NCBI GenBank assembly: GCA_038065255.1
Contig: JBBTRI010000003.1
Location: 7,048-60,670 of the forward strand
Length of the DNA: 53,623 bases
From: Patescibacteria group bacterium
GTDB lineage: Bacteria; Patescibacteriota; Patescibacteriia; JACQRZ01
Direction: 5' to 3'
The notes under the pieces were generated by a model. It ran no database searches and was not told the origin of the DNA. It saw only the letters and a program-made list of their open reading frames with translations. The translations under genes and the position numbers were made by a program. Of this stretch, positions 15,035 through 24,200 are shown one piece after another (the stretch's first letter is position 1; each line of letters begins with the position of its first letter).

Positions 15035-16245
15035 TTTTAGTCAACCAAAATATGAAACAAAAATTCCTCCGGTTTGTTTCAAAAGCAGCGATGTTCACAG
15101 CATCGACTGGCTTAGTGTTTTCCTCGCTTGCCCCTATGGCAGCGCATGCGGCCGTCATTACATCAATGAAGGATCAGATGTCACGCATTCAGGAAACCGT
15201 TACCTCTGACCATACGTTTACCATAACAACTGCAACCGCATGGAATGAAGCAGCTGCAAATACGATTATTTTTAAGTTCGAAGCAGGCTTTTTAGCAGGT
15301 GGCGCAACATCAACTTGGTCAACTGATGATTTTAGGTATGATGGTTTTACTACGGCCGATTCTGCCGTCACGGCTGTTAATGCAGTTGTCGATACGGCAT
15401 TGGAAACTGGCGATTTTCCAACATGCGGATCTGGTGTCATTGTGGCAGTAGCCCAAACTGTGAACGACAGTACTGGTAGCGTCAGAGAAATCGGTTTTAG
15501 AAAGTGTACAGGCGCTACAACCGATGCGGTAGGTGCTCAAATATTCTATATCTACGGAGGCACCGCAGCTCATATGGGCAGTGGTACGGGTACTGCTGGT
15601 ACTATCACAAATCCATCAGCGGGATCTAAAACGATCACTATTACCCAAGGTGCTGCTGTAGCAGCCACAGATTCCGGCAGTATGGTTCTTACTACTGTTA
15701 GTGATGATACTGCCGGAGCTTCAGGAACTGTGAGTCCCTATCTCACTGCTACTATATCCGCGCCCAGCGCTTCACTTACACTTACTCAAGATACAGTCGG
15801 CACTGCAAGTGGTGGGTCGGTGACAATTGATACGAATGCGCCAACCGGCTATGTATTCCGCATCCATGGAACAGGCAATGGCACGGGTGTTCCAGGCAAT
15901 GGCACAGGAGGTCTTTATGCATCGTCGCTTACCGGAACCGGTGGTACGGGTATTGTTACATCAGCTACCGTGGCAGATGGCAGTGTTGCAGGTACTGCAA
16001 CAGGCTATGGGCTGTCCGCAACAAGAACAGGAGAAGCGACAACCGTAGAAACAAACTATAGTCATACTAATGCAACCACCACTGGCTGGGGGGCTGTTTC
16101 AACATCGTGGACCGACGTTGTAACACAAACAGCAGAGGCGACAAATGATGTTGTTACAATTACATTCAAAGCAAAAGTTGATTATTCCGTGAGTCCTGGA
16201 ACCTATAGCGATACTGTGTATTACAACGTGTACGCTACGTTTTAA
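15035..16245 (+). repeat. 1,211-bp perfect direct repeat, copy 1
   Basis: From TTTTAGTCAACCAAAAT upstream of the ATG to the TAA of the 397-aa gene. It is identical to 17284-18494 (offset 2,249). Flanks differ immediately on both sides. No inverted ends or transposase are present. Confidence 0.97.
15052..16245 (+). CDS. Secreted surface protein, WxL/SipW-like C-terminal beta domain (copy 1)
   Basis: 397 aa. A signal peptide ends around residue 34 (LVFSSLAPMAAHAA). The mature protein opens with SMKDQMSRIQETVTSDHTFT, a module that recurs in the next two large surface proteins (LSDALSRL...PSDH and ASIPSDHTITF). Residues ~35-210 form this N-terminal module, with two cysteines. The C-terminal half is a Thr/Ser/Gly-rich beta region: ATISAPSASLTLTQDTVG, APTGYVFRIHGTGNG, then FKAKVDYSVSPGTYSDTVYY. 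This ending resembles the last strands of WxL, spore-coat-U or pilin-like domains. Lysine is nearly absent after the signal. No membrane anchor is seen, so it is secreted or held by other proteins. A structural surface role is an inference. Confidence 0.7.
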   Translation: MKQKFLRFVSKAAMFTASTGLVFSSLAPMAAHAAVITSMKDQMSRIQETVTSDHTFTITTATAWNEAAANTIIFKFEAGFLAGGATSTWSTDDFRYDGFTTADSAVTAVNAVVDTALETGDFPTCGSGVIVAVAQTVNDSTGSVREIGFRKCTGATTDAVGAQIFYIYGGTAAHMGSGTGTAGTITNPSAGSKTITITQGAAVAATDSGSMVLTTVSDDTAGASGTVSPYLTATISAPSASLTLTQDTVGTASGGSVTIDTNAPTGYVFRIHGTGNGTGVPGNGTGGLYASSLTGTGGTGIVTSATVADGSVAGTATGYGLSATRTGEATTVETNYSHTNATTTGWGAVSTSWTDVVTQTAEATNDVVTITFKAKVDYSVSPGTYSDTVYYNVYATF

Positions 16246-16272
16246 AGCATTAAAGCACCTTAGACCATAACC

Positions 16273-16278
16273 TATAAT
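16273..16278 (+). promoter_or_regulatory. Candidate -10 element for the DUF916-like gene
   Basis: TATAAT at 16273-16278. The predicted start near 16285 lies after the in-frame ATG at 16282, which favours the ATG at 16291 as the real start. The -35 is weak (TTAAAG at 16250). Confidence 0.5.
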
Positions 16279-16290
16279 CCCATGCTTAAT

Positions 16291-17211
16291 ATGAAACTAA
16301 CTCGATTGCTTTGTCTCGCTTTTGTTTCAATGTTGTTTAGTTTTCTCTTTGCTACTCAAGCTCTTGCTCTAAGAATAGCCCCTACTGTTGTTGAACTTTC
16401 AACTCTTCCCGGGGAGCCGGTTGCAGGTTTCTTTCAGGTCGTCAATAATGAACAGTCACCTCTGACTCTTACACCAACAATCTATGAAGCCGTTCCAAGT
16501 GTTAGTGATGAAAAAGGTTTTGCCAGTATTGTTGCACCTACACAAAATTCTACATTAGCAAATTGGATAAAGCTCGATGAAACCATTTTGCTTCAACCGG
16601 GTGAAAAAAAAGATATACGGTTTATTGTCACTGTTCCTCAAAATGCGCCGCCCGGCGGGCACTATGCTGCGATTTCATTGAGTCAGCCAGCAACAACACC
16701 ATCGGGTTCCGGTGCGGCAATTGTTCCTCAGTTGACGGTGAATGTCGCGCTTGATATTGCAGGTGAATCTATTGAAAAAGCAGATATTGTAAGTTTTAAG
16801 ACCGAGAGTGGAAAAACAAATTTCGATAAGTTGCCGGTGAAATTTTTTGCACGATTGCATAACGGTGGCAATAGACACTTTAGGCCTACGGGTGCTGTGG
16901 TAATCAAAAATATGTTTGGCAGTACCGTTGCGGAATTGCCAATTAAAACTCAAGATGCAGGTGGTAATATTTTACCGGGCAGTACGCGTCAGTATGATTT
17001 TGACTGGGTAGGAGAATTTGCATTTGGGAAATATACGGCAATGTTCAGTGCAGATCTTGGTGGTGCAGGTACAAAAGCAGCAAGTATTGAACTATGGGTT
17101 ATGCCCGCAGGACTTCTTGTTCTCTGGCTTATTATTGCCTTAATTATCATTGTTATACTTGTACTGCTTATTAAACGTGCAGTTTCATCGTCTAGTGCAC
17201 TGAAAAAATAG
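16291..17211 (+). CDS. Membrane-anchored DUF916/WxLIP-like protein
   Basis: 306 aa from the ATG at 16291 (MKLTRLLCLAFVS), preferred because the -10 element predicts a transcript starting after the ATG at 16282. A signal peptide ends near ATQALA. Residues ~28-140 are an Ig-like domain: RIAPTVVELSTLPGEPVAGF and VVNNEQSPLTLTPTI, then LLQPGEKKDIRFIVTVP and APPGGHYAAISLSQP. This is close to the DUF916 (WxL-interacting protein) pattern of V-N...L-P-G-E-x...P-x-G-x-Y. A second beta domain (~150-270) precedes one TM helix (AGLLVLWLIIALIIIVILVL) and a short basic tail. It lies exactly between the two identical copies of the 397-aa secreted protein, which suggests a membrane partner for them. The family call is by eye. 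Confidence 0.7.
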   Translation: MKLTRLLCLAFVSMLFSFLFATQALALRIAPTVVELSTLPGEPVAGFFQVVNNEQSPLTLTPTIYEAVPSVSDEKGFASIVAPTQNSTLANWIKLDETILLQPGEKKDIRFIVTVPQNAPPGGHYAAISLSQPATTPSGSGAAIVPQLTVNVALDIAGESIEKADIVSFKTESGKTNFDKLPVKFFARLHNGGNRHFRPTGAVVIKNMFGSTVAELPIKTQDAGGNILPGSTRQYDFDWVGEFAFGKYTAMFSADLGGAGTKAASIELWVMPAGLLVLWLIIALIIIVILVLLIKRAVSSSSALKK

Positions 17212-17245
17212 AAACTTGTCTACTGGTGTTTTATTAGAAAAGGAG

Positions 17246-17275
17246 GAGTTCTTAAATTATAGGAACTCTTCTTTG
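17246..17275 (+). terminator. Terminator between the DUF916-like gene and surface protein copy 2
   Basis: GAGTTC (17246-17251), AT-rich loop, GAACTC (17263-17268), then TTCTTTG. The U-tract is short. The sequence lies just upstream of the second repeat copy, where no strong promoter is visible. Confidence 0.5.
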
Positions 17276-17283
17276 ATTAAGAG

Positions 17284-18494
17284 TTTTAGTCAACCAAAAT
17301 ATGAAACAAAAATTCCTCCGGTTTGTTTCAAAAGCAGCGATGTTCACAGCATCGACTGGCTTAGTGTTTTCCTCGCTTGCCCCTATGGCAGCGCATGCGG
17401 CCGTCATTACATCAATGAAGGATCAGATGTCACGCATTCAGGAAACCGTTACCTCTGACCATACGTTTACCATAACAACTGCAACCGCATGGAATGAAGC
17501 AGCTGCAAATACGATTATTTTTAAGTTCGAAGCAGGCTTTTTAGCAGGTGGCGCAACATCAACTTGGTCAACTGATGATTTTAGGTATGATGGTTTTACT
17601 ACGGCCGATTCTGCCGTCACGGCTGTTAATGCAGTTGTCGATACGGCATTGGAAACTGGCGATTTTCCAACATGCGGATCTGGTGTCATTGTGGCAGTAG
17701 CCCAAACTGTGAACGACAGTACTGGTAGCGTCAGAGAAATCGGTTTTAGAAAGTGTACAGGCGCTACAACCGATGCGGTAGGTGCTCAAATATTCTATAT
17801 CTACGGAGGCACCGCAGCTCATATGGGCAGTGGTACGGGTACTGCTGGTACTATCACAAATCCATCAGCGGGATCTAAAACGATCACTATTACCCAAGGT
17901 GCTGCTGTAGCAGCCACAGATTCCGGCAGTATGGTTCTTACTACTGTTAGTGATGATACTGCCGGAGCTTCAGGAACTGTGAGTCCCTATCTCACTGCTA
18001 CTATATCCGCGCCCAGCGCTTCACTTACACTTACTCAAGATACAGTCGGCACTGCAAGTGGTGGGTCGGTGACAATTGATACGAATGCGCCAACCGGCTA
18101 TGTATTCCGCATCCATGGAACAGGCAATGGCACGGGTGTTCCAGGCAATGGCACAGGAGGTCTTTATGCATCGTCGCTTACCGGAACCGGTGGTACGGGT
18201 ATTGTTACATCAGCTACCGTGGCAGATGGCAGTGTTGCAGGTACTGCAACAGGCTATGGGCTGTCCGCAACAAGAACAGGAGAAGCGACAACCGTAGAAA
18301 CAAACTATAGTCATACTAATGCAACCACCACTGGCTGGGGGGCTGTTTCAACATCGTGGACCGACGTTGTAACACAAACAGCAGAGGCGACAAATGATGT
18401 TGTTACAATTACATTCAAAGCAAAAGTTGATTATTCCGTGAGTCCTGGAACCTATAGCGATACTGTGTATTACAACGTGTACGCTACGTTTTAA
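17284..18494 (+). repeat. 1,211-bp perfect direct repeat, copy 2
   Basis: Identical to 15035-16245. The gap between copies is 1,038 bp and holds the DUF916-like gene. Confidence 0.97.
17301..18494 (+). CDS. Secreted surface protein, WxL/SipW-like C-terminal beta domain (copy 2)
   Basis: 397 aa, identical to copy 1 in nucleotide and protein sequence, including 17 bp before the start codon. Domain plan as in copy 1: signal peptide to about residue 34, SDHT module, then a Thr/Gly-rich beta domain ending DTVYYNVYATF. Unlike copy 1, it has no obvious promoter of its own: only a hairpin-T tract (17246-17275) lies between it and the preceding gene. The perfect identity implies very recent duplication, ongoing gene conversion, or an assembly error. 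It ends 62 bp before the 881-aa surface protein. Confidence 0.7.
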   Translation: MKQKFLRFVSKAAMFTASTGLVFSSLAPMAAHAAVITSMKDQMSRIQETVTSDHTFTITTATAWNEAAANTIIFKFEAGFLAGGATSTWSTDDFRYDGFTTADSAVTAVNAVVDTALETGDFPTCGSGVIVAVAQTVNDSTGSVREIGFRKCTGATTDAVGAQIFYIYGGTAAHMGSGTGTAGTITNPSAGSKTITITQGAAVAATDSGSMVLTTVSDDTAGASGTVSPYLTATISAPSASLTLTQDTVGTASGGSVTIDTNAPTGYVFRIHGTGNGTGVPGNGTGGLYASSLTGTGGTGIVTSATVADGSVAGTATGYGLSATRTGEATTVETNYSHTNATTTGWGAVSTSWTDVVTQTAEATNDVVTITFKAKVDYSVSPGTYSDTVYYNVYATF

Positions 18495-18523
18495 GGAAAA
18501 AAAGATACAATTCGTAGTTACTA

Positions 18524-18532
18524 TGGTAAAAT
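18524..18532 (+). promoter_or_regulatory. Extended -10 promoter for the 881-aa surface protein
   Basis: TGG-TAAAAT at 18524-18532. No good -35. The predicted start near 18539 is about 18 nt before the ATG at 18557. Confidence 0.45.
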
Positions 18533-18556
18533 GTTATCAGCTACGTATTGTTGTCT

Positions 18557-21202
18557 ATGTCTTTTAATACAATAAAAAGACTCCTTTTATATGTTGGATT
18601 GGTATTGGGAATAATAATTTTCATGCCAGTCAGTGTTTTTGCATCTGGCCTTACAAATTTGAGCGATGCGCTTTCACGACTTAAAACACTGGAACCATCG
18701 GATCATGTTGTACAATTTATTACTTCAGTTGGTGTTACTTCGGGCGTGATTCAAATTTCATTTAATGATGCAATTTCTAATACCAATGCCGTTGATTATA
18801 CCGACATTGATTTGCTCTACGGCCCAATTGGAAGAGAGGTCCAACAAGGTGTATATAGTGCACCTGGCACAAATACATGGGGAGCTGCTATTAGCAGCGT
18901 ACAAAAAACAGTGACATTTTCATATCCACTTGCCAATGCAACCCCTATTTTACCCGGAGAGCGTGTAATTGTGATCATAGGAAAACAAGCACTCCATGAT
19001 ATTCCAATATCCAAACAAGTATGGAAGCAGCCGCTAAACGGCATGCCGGTATCGAGAGGGCATGTAATTGATATCATTGCAGGCTCAGCATCAAGCTCAG
19101 TCGTTGTACCGATTGTATCGAATGATGTGGTAAGTTTAGTATGTCAAAGCACACTTTCTACTCCCACTACTCTAAAAGCGGAAAACAGTGCTGGTATTGT
19201 GAAGCTTACATGGGAAGATGCAGCTGACAATGAGAATGGCTTCACTATCGAGAGAAATCAAGAAATTACCGTAGCTGTCGGAGACACCACTGCAACGCGA
19301 TACTCTTCCTTTGACCAAATCCTTGATCTGCGGGCGCAGAACGCTATCCAGGCCGCAGATAATAAAATTCAAGCAGGCATAGCCTATCAGTATCGTGTAC
19401 GGGCATACAACACCTGCGGGTTGAGCGGATATTCGAATGTTGCGACAGTCAAAACACCGCCAGGCACGGTTATGTCATTAGCGCCCGCGATAGCTCCAGT
19501 TGCACCTATTGCAGAGGCAAAACCTTTCGCCCCTACGCCAACACAACCGAAAACACCGATAGAAATTCCAAAAGAAACGCCAAAAGAGAAAGTTTCGGCT
19601 ACAGCAAGTGAGAAAAAACCTCCTGCGCCAGCCGAAGTGCAAAAACCGCTACAGCCGGTCCCTAATATCAGCGGCATCCGCAGCAGTTCAACGGTGAATT
19701 CCATTACGTTGCAATGGCAAAATCCTCCCGTCACTGATTTTGCTTCTGTCAAAATTCAACGAAGCACCGCGTTATTTCCACAGTCAGTCACAGATGGACA
19801 AAACGTCTTTAACGGCAGAGCAGAGACATTTACCGATAGTGGGCTTGCTGCCGGACAAGTGTATTACTATACATTTTTTACGCTCACAAAATCTGGAGGC
19901 GTATCTTCTGGTTCATTCATTGCAGTAACAGTAAAAGAATTACCACAAGTCCCGGTATCTTTACCACCAAGCTCACCCACCACTCAAGCGGCTGCTCCGC
20001 AGGTACCGATCGTACAGGAAATTATTCCTGTTTCCCCTGCTTCATCAGGGATGCTCCCCGCGGCTTCGGCTGCGTTTGGCAGTTATTCAGCGCCTGTGGC
20101 AGTGGGTGGAGTGCCCGTGGCGCCGGCGGTTATTGTTTCGATTCCTGCCGAGGAGTCAAAAGTTGTTGTCAAACAGGATGAGGCGCAGCGCACATCAGCA
20201 GTCATGCAGGATTCATCGGGGGGCACATCTGCATTTACTGTGGATATTCCATCGAACACATTTACCGAAGAGGCTGAAGTTGCTGTTACGCCTATCACTG
20301 CTGCGCAAACAGCGATTATAGACGAGGATGCGCGAACTCCAACCGGATACGAATCTGTAGGGGGTATTGTCTATAAAATACAGGTGAAGAATGCCAAAGG
20401 CGAACGGGTAAAGAAATTTGAAAAGCCGGTCAAGCTGACATTTCGCTATAATGATTCACTTATTCAAACTATCAATGAAGAGAGTCTCAAAGTATACTAT
20501 TGGGAAAGCTCACTCAAAAGCTGGATAGCATTGAAGTCTAGTATTGATACTTCAAGTAATGTGATTATTGCAGAAGTGTCACACGCCACACTCTTTTCTG
20601 TATTTGGACAACAGCGCAGGGATATTTCTTCAGAAAAACGCAGAGATCTTATTGTTGTGTCGCAATCAACAAAAATATTCAAGCGACCGGAGAGCTATTT
20701 GTTCAGAACAGATGATTTGCATTTGACTTTTTTTGATCAGGTTCGAGGCGGTTGGAAACAGCTTGCGTCGGCAGGGCAGACATTTTATGCCGTGACCTCA
20801 TCCGTTCTTGATATTTGCATTCCGGTCTCTTTTTTCGATAAAAACACGGATACTGTTACACTTGCTCTTGCCGATGCCTTGCAGTCAGACCAATATTTTT
20901 TGGCCAAAGATTCTTCACGGCAGTGCTATGCAACATCGTTTGTAGTCCCGAAATTCCCCGGTGTATTTAACCTAGCTATTAAATCGAAAAATGCCGATGA
21001 TAGTGTTCGCACCAATTCATTTTCTTTGATGGCTGCTTCTTGGCACGAGGTGGCAATCGTGCCGCCATTGCTGCGCATCAGCGAATATGCGGGAACTCCG
21101 CGTATTGCGGGGCTCATTGCTCTCCTGATAGTCATTATTGGATTTTTTGTTTTCTTTGATGTGTACCAAAAGGTATTGAAAGGAAAAAGAAAAAAGAGTT
21201 GA
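18557..21202 (+). CDS. Multidomain surface protein with FnIII repeats and C-terminal membrane anchor
   Basis: 881 aa from the ATG at 18557; a TTG in frame at 18548 would add three residues. The signal peptide ends near SVFASG. Residues ~32-190 carry the module shared with the 397-aa proteins (LSDALSRLKTLEPSDH; then DYTDIDLLYGP, PGERVIVIIGKQAL). Two FnIII domains follow (~200-305: TTLKAENSAGIVKLTWEDA, YQYRVRAYNTCGLSGYSN; ~370-470: ISGIRSSSTVNSITLQWQNP), separated by a Pro/Lys/Glu linker. A ZU5-like region (~550-695: FTVDIPSNTFTEEAEVAVTP, ending VSHATLFSVFG) leads to a final domain and one TM helix (GLIALLIVIIGFFVFFDVYQ) with a basic tail. It is probably a cell-envelope adhesin or scaffold. Confidence 0.75.
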   Translation: MSFNTIKRLLLYVGLVLGIIIFMPVSVFASGLTNLSDALSRLKTLEPSDHVVQFITSVGVTSGVIQISFNDAISNTNAVDYTDIDLLYGPIGREVQQGVYSAPGTNTWGAAISSVQKTVTFSYPLANATPILPGERVIVIIGKQALHDIPISKQVWKQPLNGMPVSRGHVIDIIAGSASSSVVVPIVSNDVVSLVCQSTLSTPTTLKAENSAGIVKLTWEDAADNENGFTIERNQEITVAVGDTTATRYSSFDQILDLRAQNAIQAADNKIQAGIAYQYRVRAYNTCGLSGYSNVATVKTPPGTVMSLAPAIAPVAPIAEAKPFAPTPTQPKTPIEIPKETPKEKVSATASEKKPPAPAEVQKPLQPVPNISGIRSSSTVNSITLQWQNPPVTDFASVKIQRSTALFPQSVTDGQNVFNGRAETFTDSGLAAGQVYYYTFFTLTKSGGVSSGSFIAVTVKELPQVPVSLPPSSPTTQAAAPQVPIVQEIIPVSPASSGMLPAASAAFGSYSAPVAVGGVPVAPAVIVSIPAEESKVVVKQDEAQRTSAVMQDSSGGTSAFTVDIPSNTFTEEAEVAVTPITAAQTAIIDEDARTPTGYESVGGIVYKIQVKNAKGERVKKFEKPVKLTFRYNDSLIQTINEESLKVYYWESSLKSWIALKSSIDTSSNVIIAEVSHATLFSVFGQQRRDISSEKRRDLIVVSQSTKIFKRPESYLFRTDDLHLTFFDQVRGGWKQLASAGQTFYAVTSSVLDICIPVSFFDKNTDTVTLALADALQSDQYFLAKDSSRQCYATSFVVPKFPGVFNLAIKSKNADDSVRTNSFSLMAASWHEVAIVPPLLRISEYAGTPRIAGLIALLIVIIGFFVFFDVYQKVLKGKRKKS

Positions 21203-21226
21203 ACTATCAGAATGTTGTTGTATACT
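21199..21226 (+). promoter_or_regulatory. Promoter of the 1,887-aa surface protein
   Basis: -35 TTGAAC (21199-21204, overlapping the upstream TGA stop), 16-bp spacer, -10 TATACT (21221-21226). The predicted start near 21232 is two bases before the ATG at 21234, so the mRNA is likely leaderless. Confidence 0.6.
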
Positions 21227-21233
21227 ACTATGT

Positions 21234-24200
21234 ATGAGAATGCTTAAGATAGCAGGATTTTTTCTCGTCCTTGGAAGCCTTGCGCTTGCGGGTCGTTTTG
21301 CGTCTGCTGCTGAACTGATAAATGTCACCTATACTCTCCAGCCTTCTACGGCAAGTATTCCATCAGACCACACCATTACGTTCAAAACGCCATCCACGAT
21401 TTCAAACGGCACACTTACGCTCTATTTGCGGAATGTTGTTGCGGCAACAGGTATGGACGCACTTGTCGTAGGAGATATTGATCTTTCACATGGCGCAACA
21501 CTTGCAAGCCAAACTGACTATACACTCGCTGCCGCCGCTGGAAACAACCAATGGGGAGTTGCTATCAACACAACAACAAAAACCATCCAATTTACCTACC
21601 CGACAGGCGGGGCTACACAGATTGCCGCACAAGAGTATGTCATGGTAAAAATCGGAAAAAATGCCACAGGGGGAAACAGCAATAATCAAATGGTAAATAG
21701 CTCAAATATCGCCACGCGTACATTTTCGATCGTTGCTCAACCGACAGGTGGCGCAGCAGCACACGTGGGTATTGGGTATGCGCGAGGCGGCGCCCTGTCC
21801 TATGCTACTTCATCGTTTCCGCCGAAAAATGTCAGTGCGACAGCGGGGAGTTCATCGCAAGTAAGTATTGCATGGGATGTAGTAACGGGGGCTAGTGGAT
21901 ACAATGTGTACCGCAGCTCATCGACGGATGGTACGTATACACGCATTGGCAGCGATCCAAGCGTATCGAGCGGCACCACGACGGGATATTCGGATACTGC
22001 TCTTACAGCATCGACCACATACTTCTATAGAGTTACGGCTATTATCGCAAGTGTTGAGACGGGACAATCTTCCACGTCGTCGGCTACGACCCAAGCAGCC
22101 GTAACGGGAGGAACGCCCTCTGTCGGCGGTATTACAGGCGGATCAACAGGCGCGAGCTCTAGTGGAGCAACAAGTAGTGGAACAGGGACTGCATCGAGCA
22201 CAGGCACAAGCGGAACTGGCACAAGCACGTCTGGCACCACATCGACCGCAACAACAGGCACACAATCAACTCAAACAGCATCCACGGCACCAGCTCCGGC
22301 AGCACAGCAGCCAGCAGCATCTCCGCCACCTCCTCCTGCTGAATTATCAGCAACGGCAAGCGGGGAAGTTACAAACTTATCCGTTAAATTTTCTTGCACC
22401 GGCTCCGGTGGAGCATCGCCGTATAGCTCTCATGTGTGGTCATTTGGTGATAAATCAACCGGTACGGGTATAGTGGTTACCCATATTTATGCTGCACCGG
22501 GAAGCTATACGTCTACCTGTACACTTAAGGATTCTACAGGAAAGTCAGTAAGCGGTTCGGTAACAGTTCAACCGGTGCAGGAATTATCGGTCACCGCGAC
22601 TGCAAAAACTACAAATCTTTTAGCGTCATTTACATGTAGCGCATCAGGCGGCACAACGTCTTACGTTTCGTATGCATGGGATTTTGGCGATGGCGCAACA
22701 GGTACAGAATCAAGCACAACTCATAATTATAAATCTGCCGGCAGCTACTCAGCTCTGTGTACAGTGAAAGATTCGGTTGGTAAAACTGCAAGTGGATCGG
22801 TGCCGGTGCAGGCGAGCGAGCTGCTAAGCGCAAGTGCAACGGCAAGTGGCATTGAACTTGATGCGTCATTCATCTGCACAGCCGGTGGAGGCAATCCCCC
22901 CTACGCATTCGTATGGGATTTTGGCGATGGAGCAACCGGTAAAGATGCAACCGTAAAGCACACATATACAAAAGCTGGTCTTTACAGTGCTCTATGTACC
23001 GTGGCAGACGCCAAAGCGAACAAAACAACTGCGTCAGCTAAAGTGGGTATTGTTGAACCGCTTTCATTTCTTGATGCAGGCATTAAATTAAGCGGCGACG
23101 CAGGTACTCCACTTGTAAGAGCGATTGCCGATTACCCTGTTGAGGGGAAGGGATTGGATATTTATGGCAGTTGTACATCCAAAGGTGGTGTTGCTCCCTA
23201 TTCGTATCTGTGGAATTTTGGAGACACGAGCTCTTCTACTGTCAATAATCCAATCCATACCTATCGTGATGAAGGAAAGCTCTACACAAAAGAAGCATCC
23301 TGTACTATTTCTGATGCGCGAGGGAAATCTATCACAAGTCCGATCTTTACCATTACGCTTAAAGAATTATTGCGAGTGAAAGCGGCTGTCATTCCACCTA
23401 AAGACCGCACAACAATCACCACCGACCTGCCGGCAAGCCTCTCCTGTGCTGCAAGCGGCGGCGTTACGCCTTATACATATAGCTGGAAGGCAGTGCAACT
23501 TGATGAAACCGGTAGACAGATTAAGGAATTATCAGGCATGGCTTCAAGCGCGTCGCAAGAGTATCTCTTCAGCGAAGCCGGAACATATAGTATTACATGC
23601 ACTGTCCAAGATAAGGATAAACGGCAGAGTTCTAATACGGCCACTATTGGGGTCGCTAAAGTAGAGCTTGCACAGGAATTGAAACAATCCGTAGAAGAGG
23701 TGAAAAAAGAAATTGATACGGCGGTTAATACTGCCGCAGCAAAAGCCATTGATGAGATTAAAGCAGCGGCACCGCCGCCGGCACCGCCTGTTAAGTCGGG
23801 AAACCAAATTTCCGAAACAGTAACTCCTGTGAGCGGAGGCACTAGTGGAGGATCAAGTGCAGTAGCTGGAAGCGCTCAAGGCCCGCAGCCTGCAGCGCCT
23901 GCCGCCTACCAAGCCCAATCCTCACTTTTTGTTGGAACTTCAAGTGGCTCCACACCGGAAATAGCACCTATAGTACCCGCTCCTCCGGCCGGCGCTTCAG
24001 AGGCTGCTCCGAATGTTTCTCAAAATTCAGTAAGATTGACCATTTCCACGTCTGCTCCCGTGACGGGGTCTCTCTGTCAGCAAGTAGCAATAAAAAATGC
24101 AGAACATGCTCCGGAAATGTTTGTGTGGTTCTGTCCGAGTGCTGATCGGCAGACACAGAGTCAGCCACTTGGTTTGTTTGACCACATAAAGCTTGCGGCC

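Noticed and set aside
15035-18494. Duplication as an insertion sequence or transposon
   Set aside because: No transposase, no terminal inverted repeats and no target-site duplication; the repeat boundaries coincide with one gene.
23471-23842. Long antisense frames inside the surface genes (also 24462-25043 and 19387-19752)
   Set aside because: They lie wholly inside well-supported genes and have shadow-type composition.
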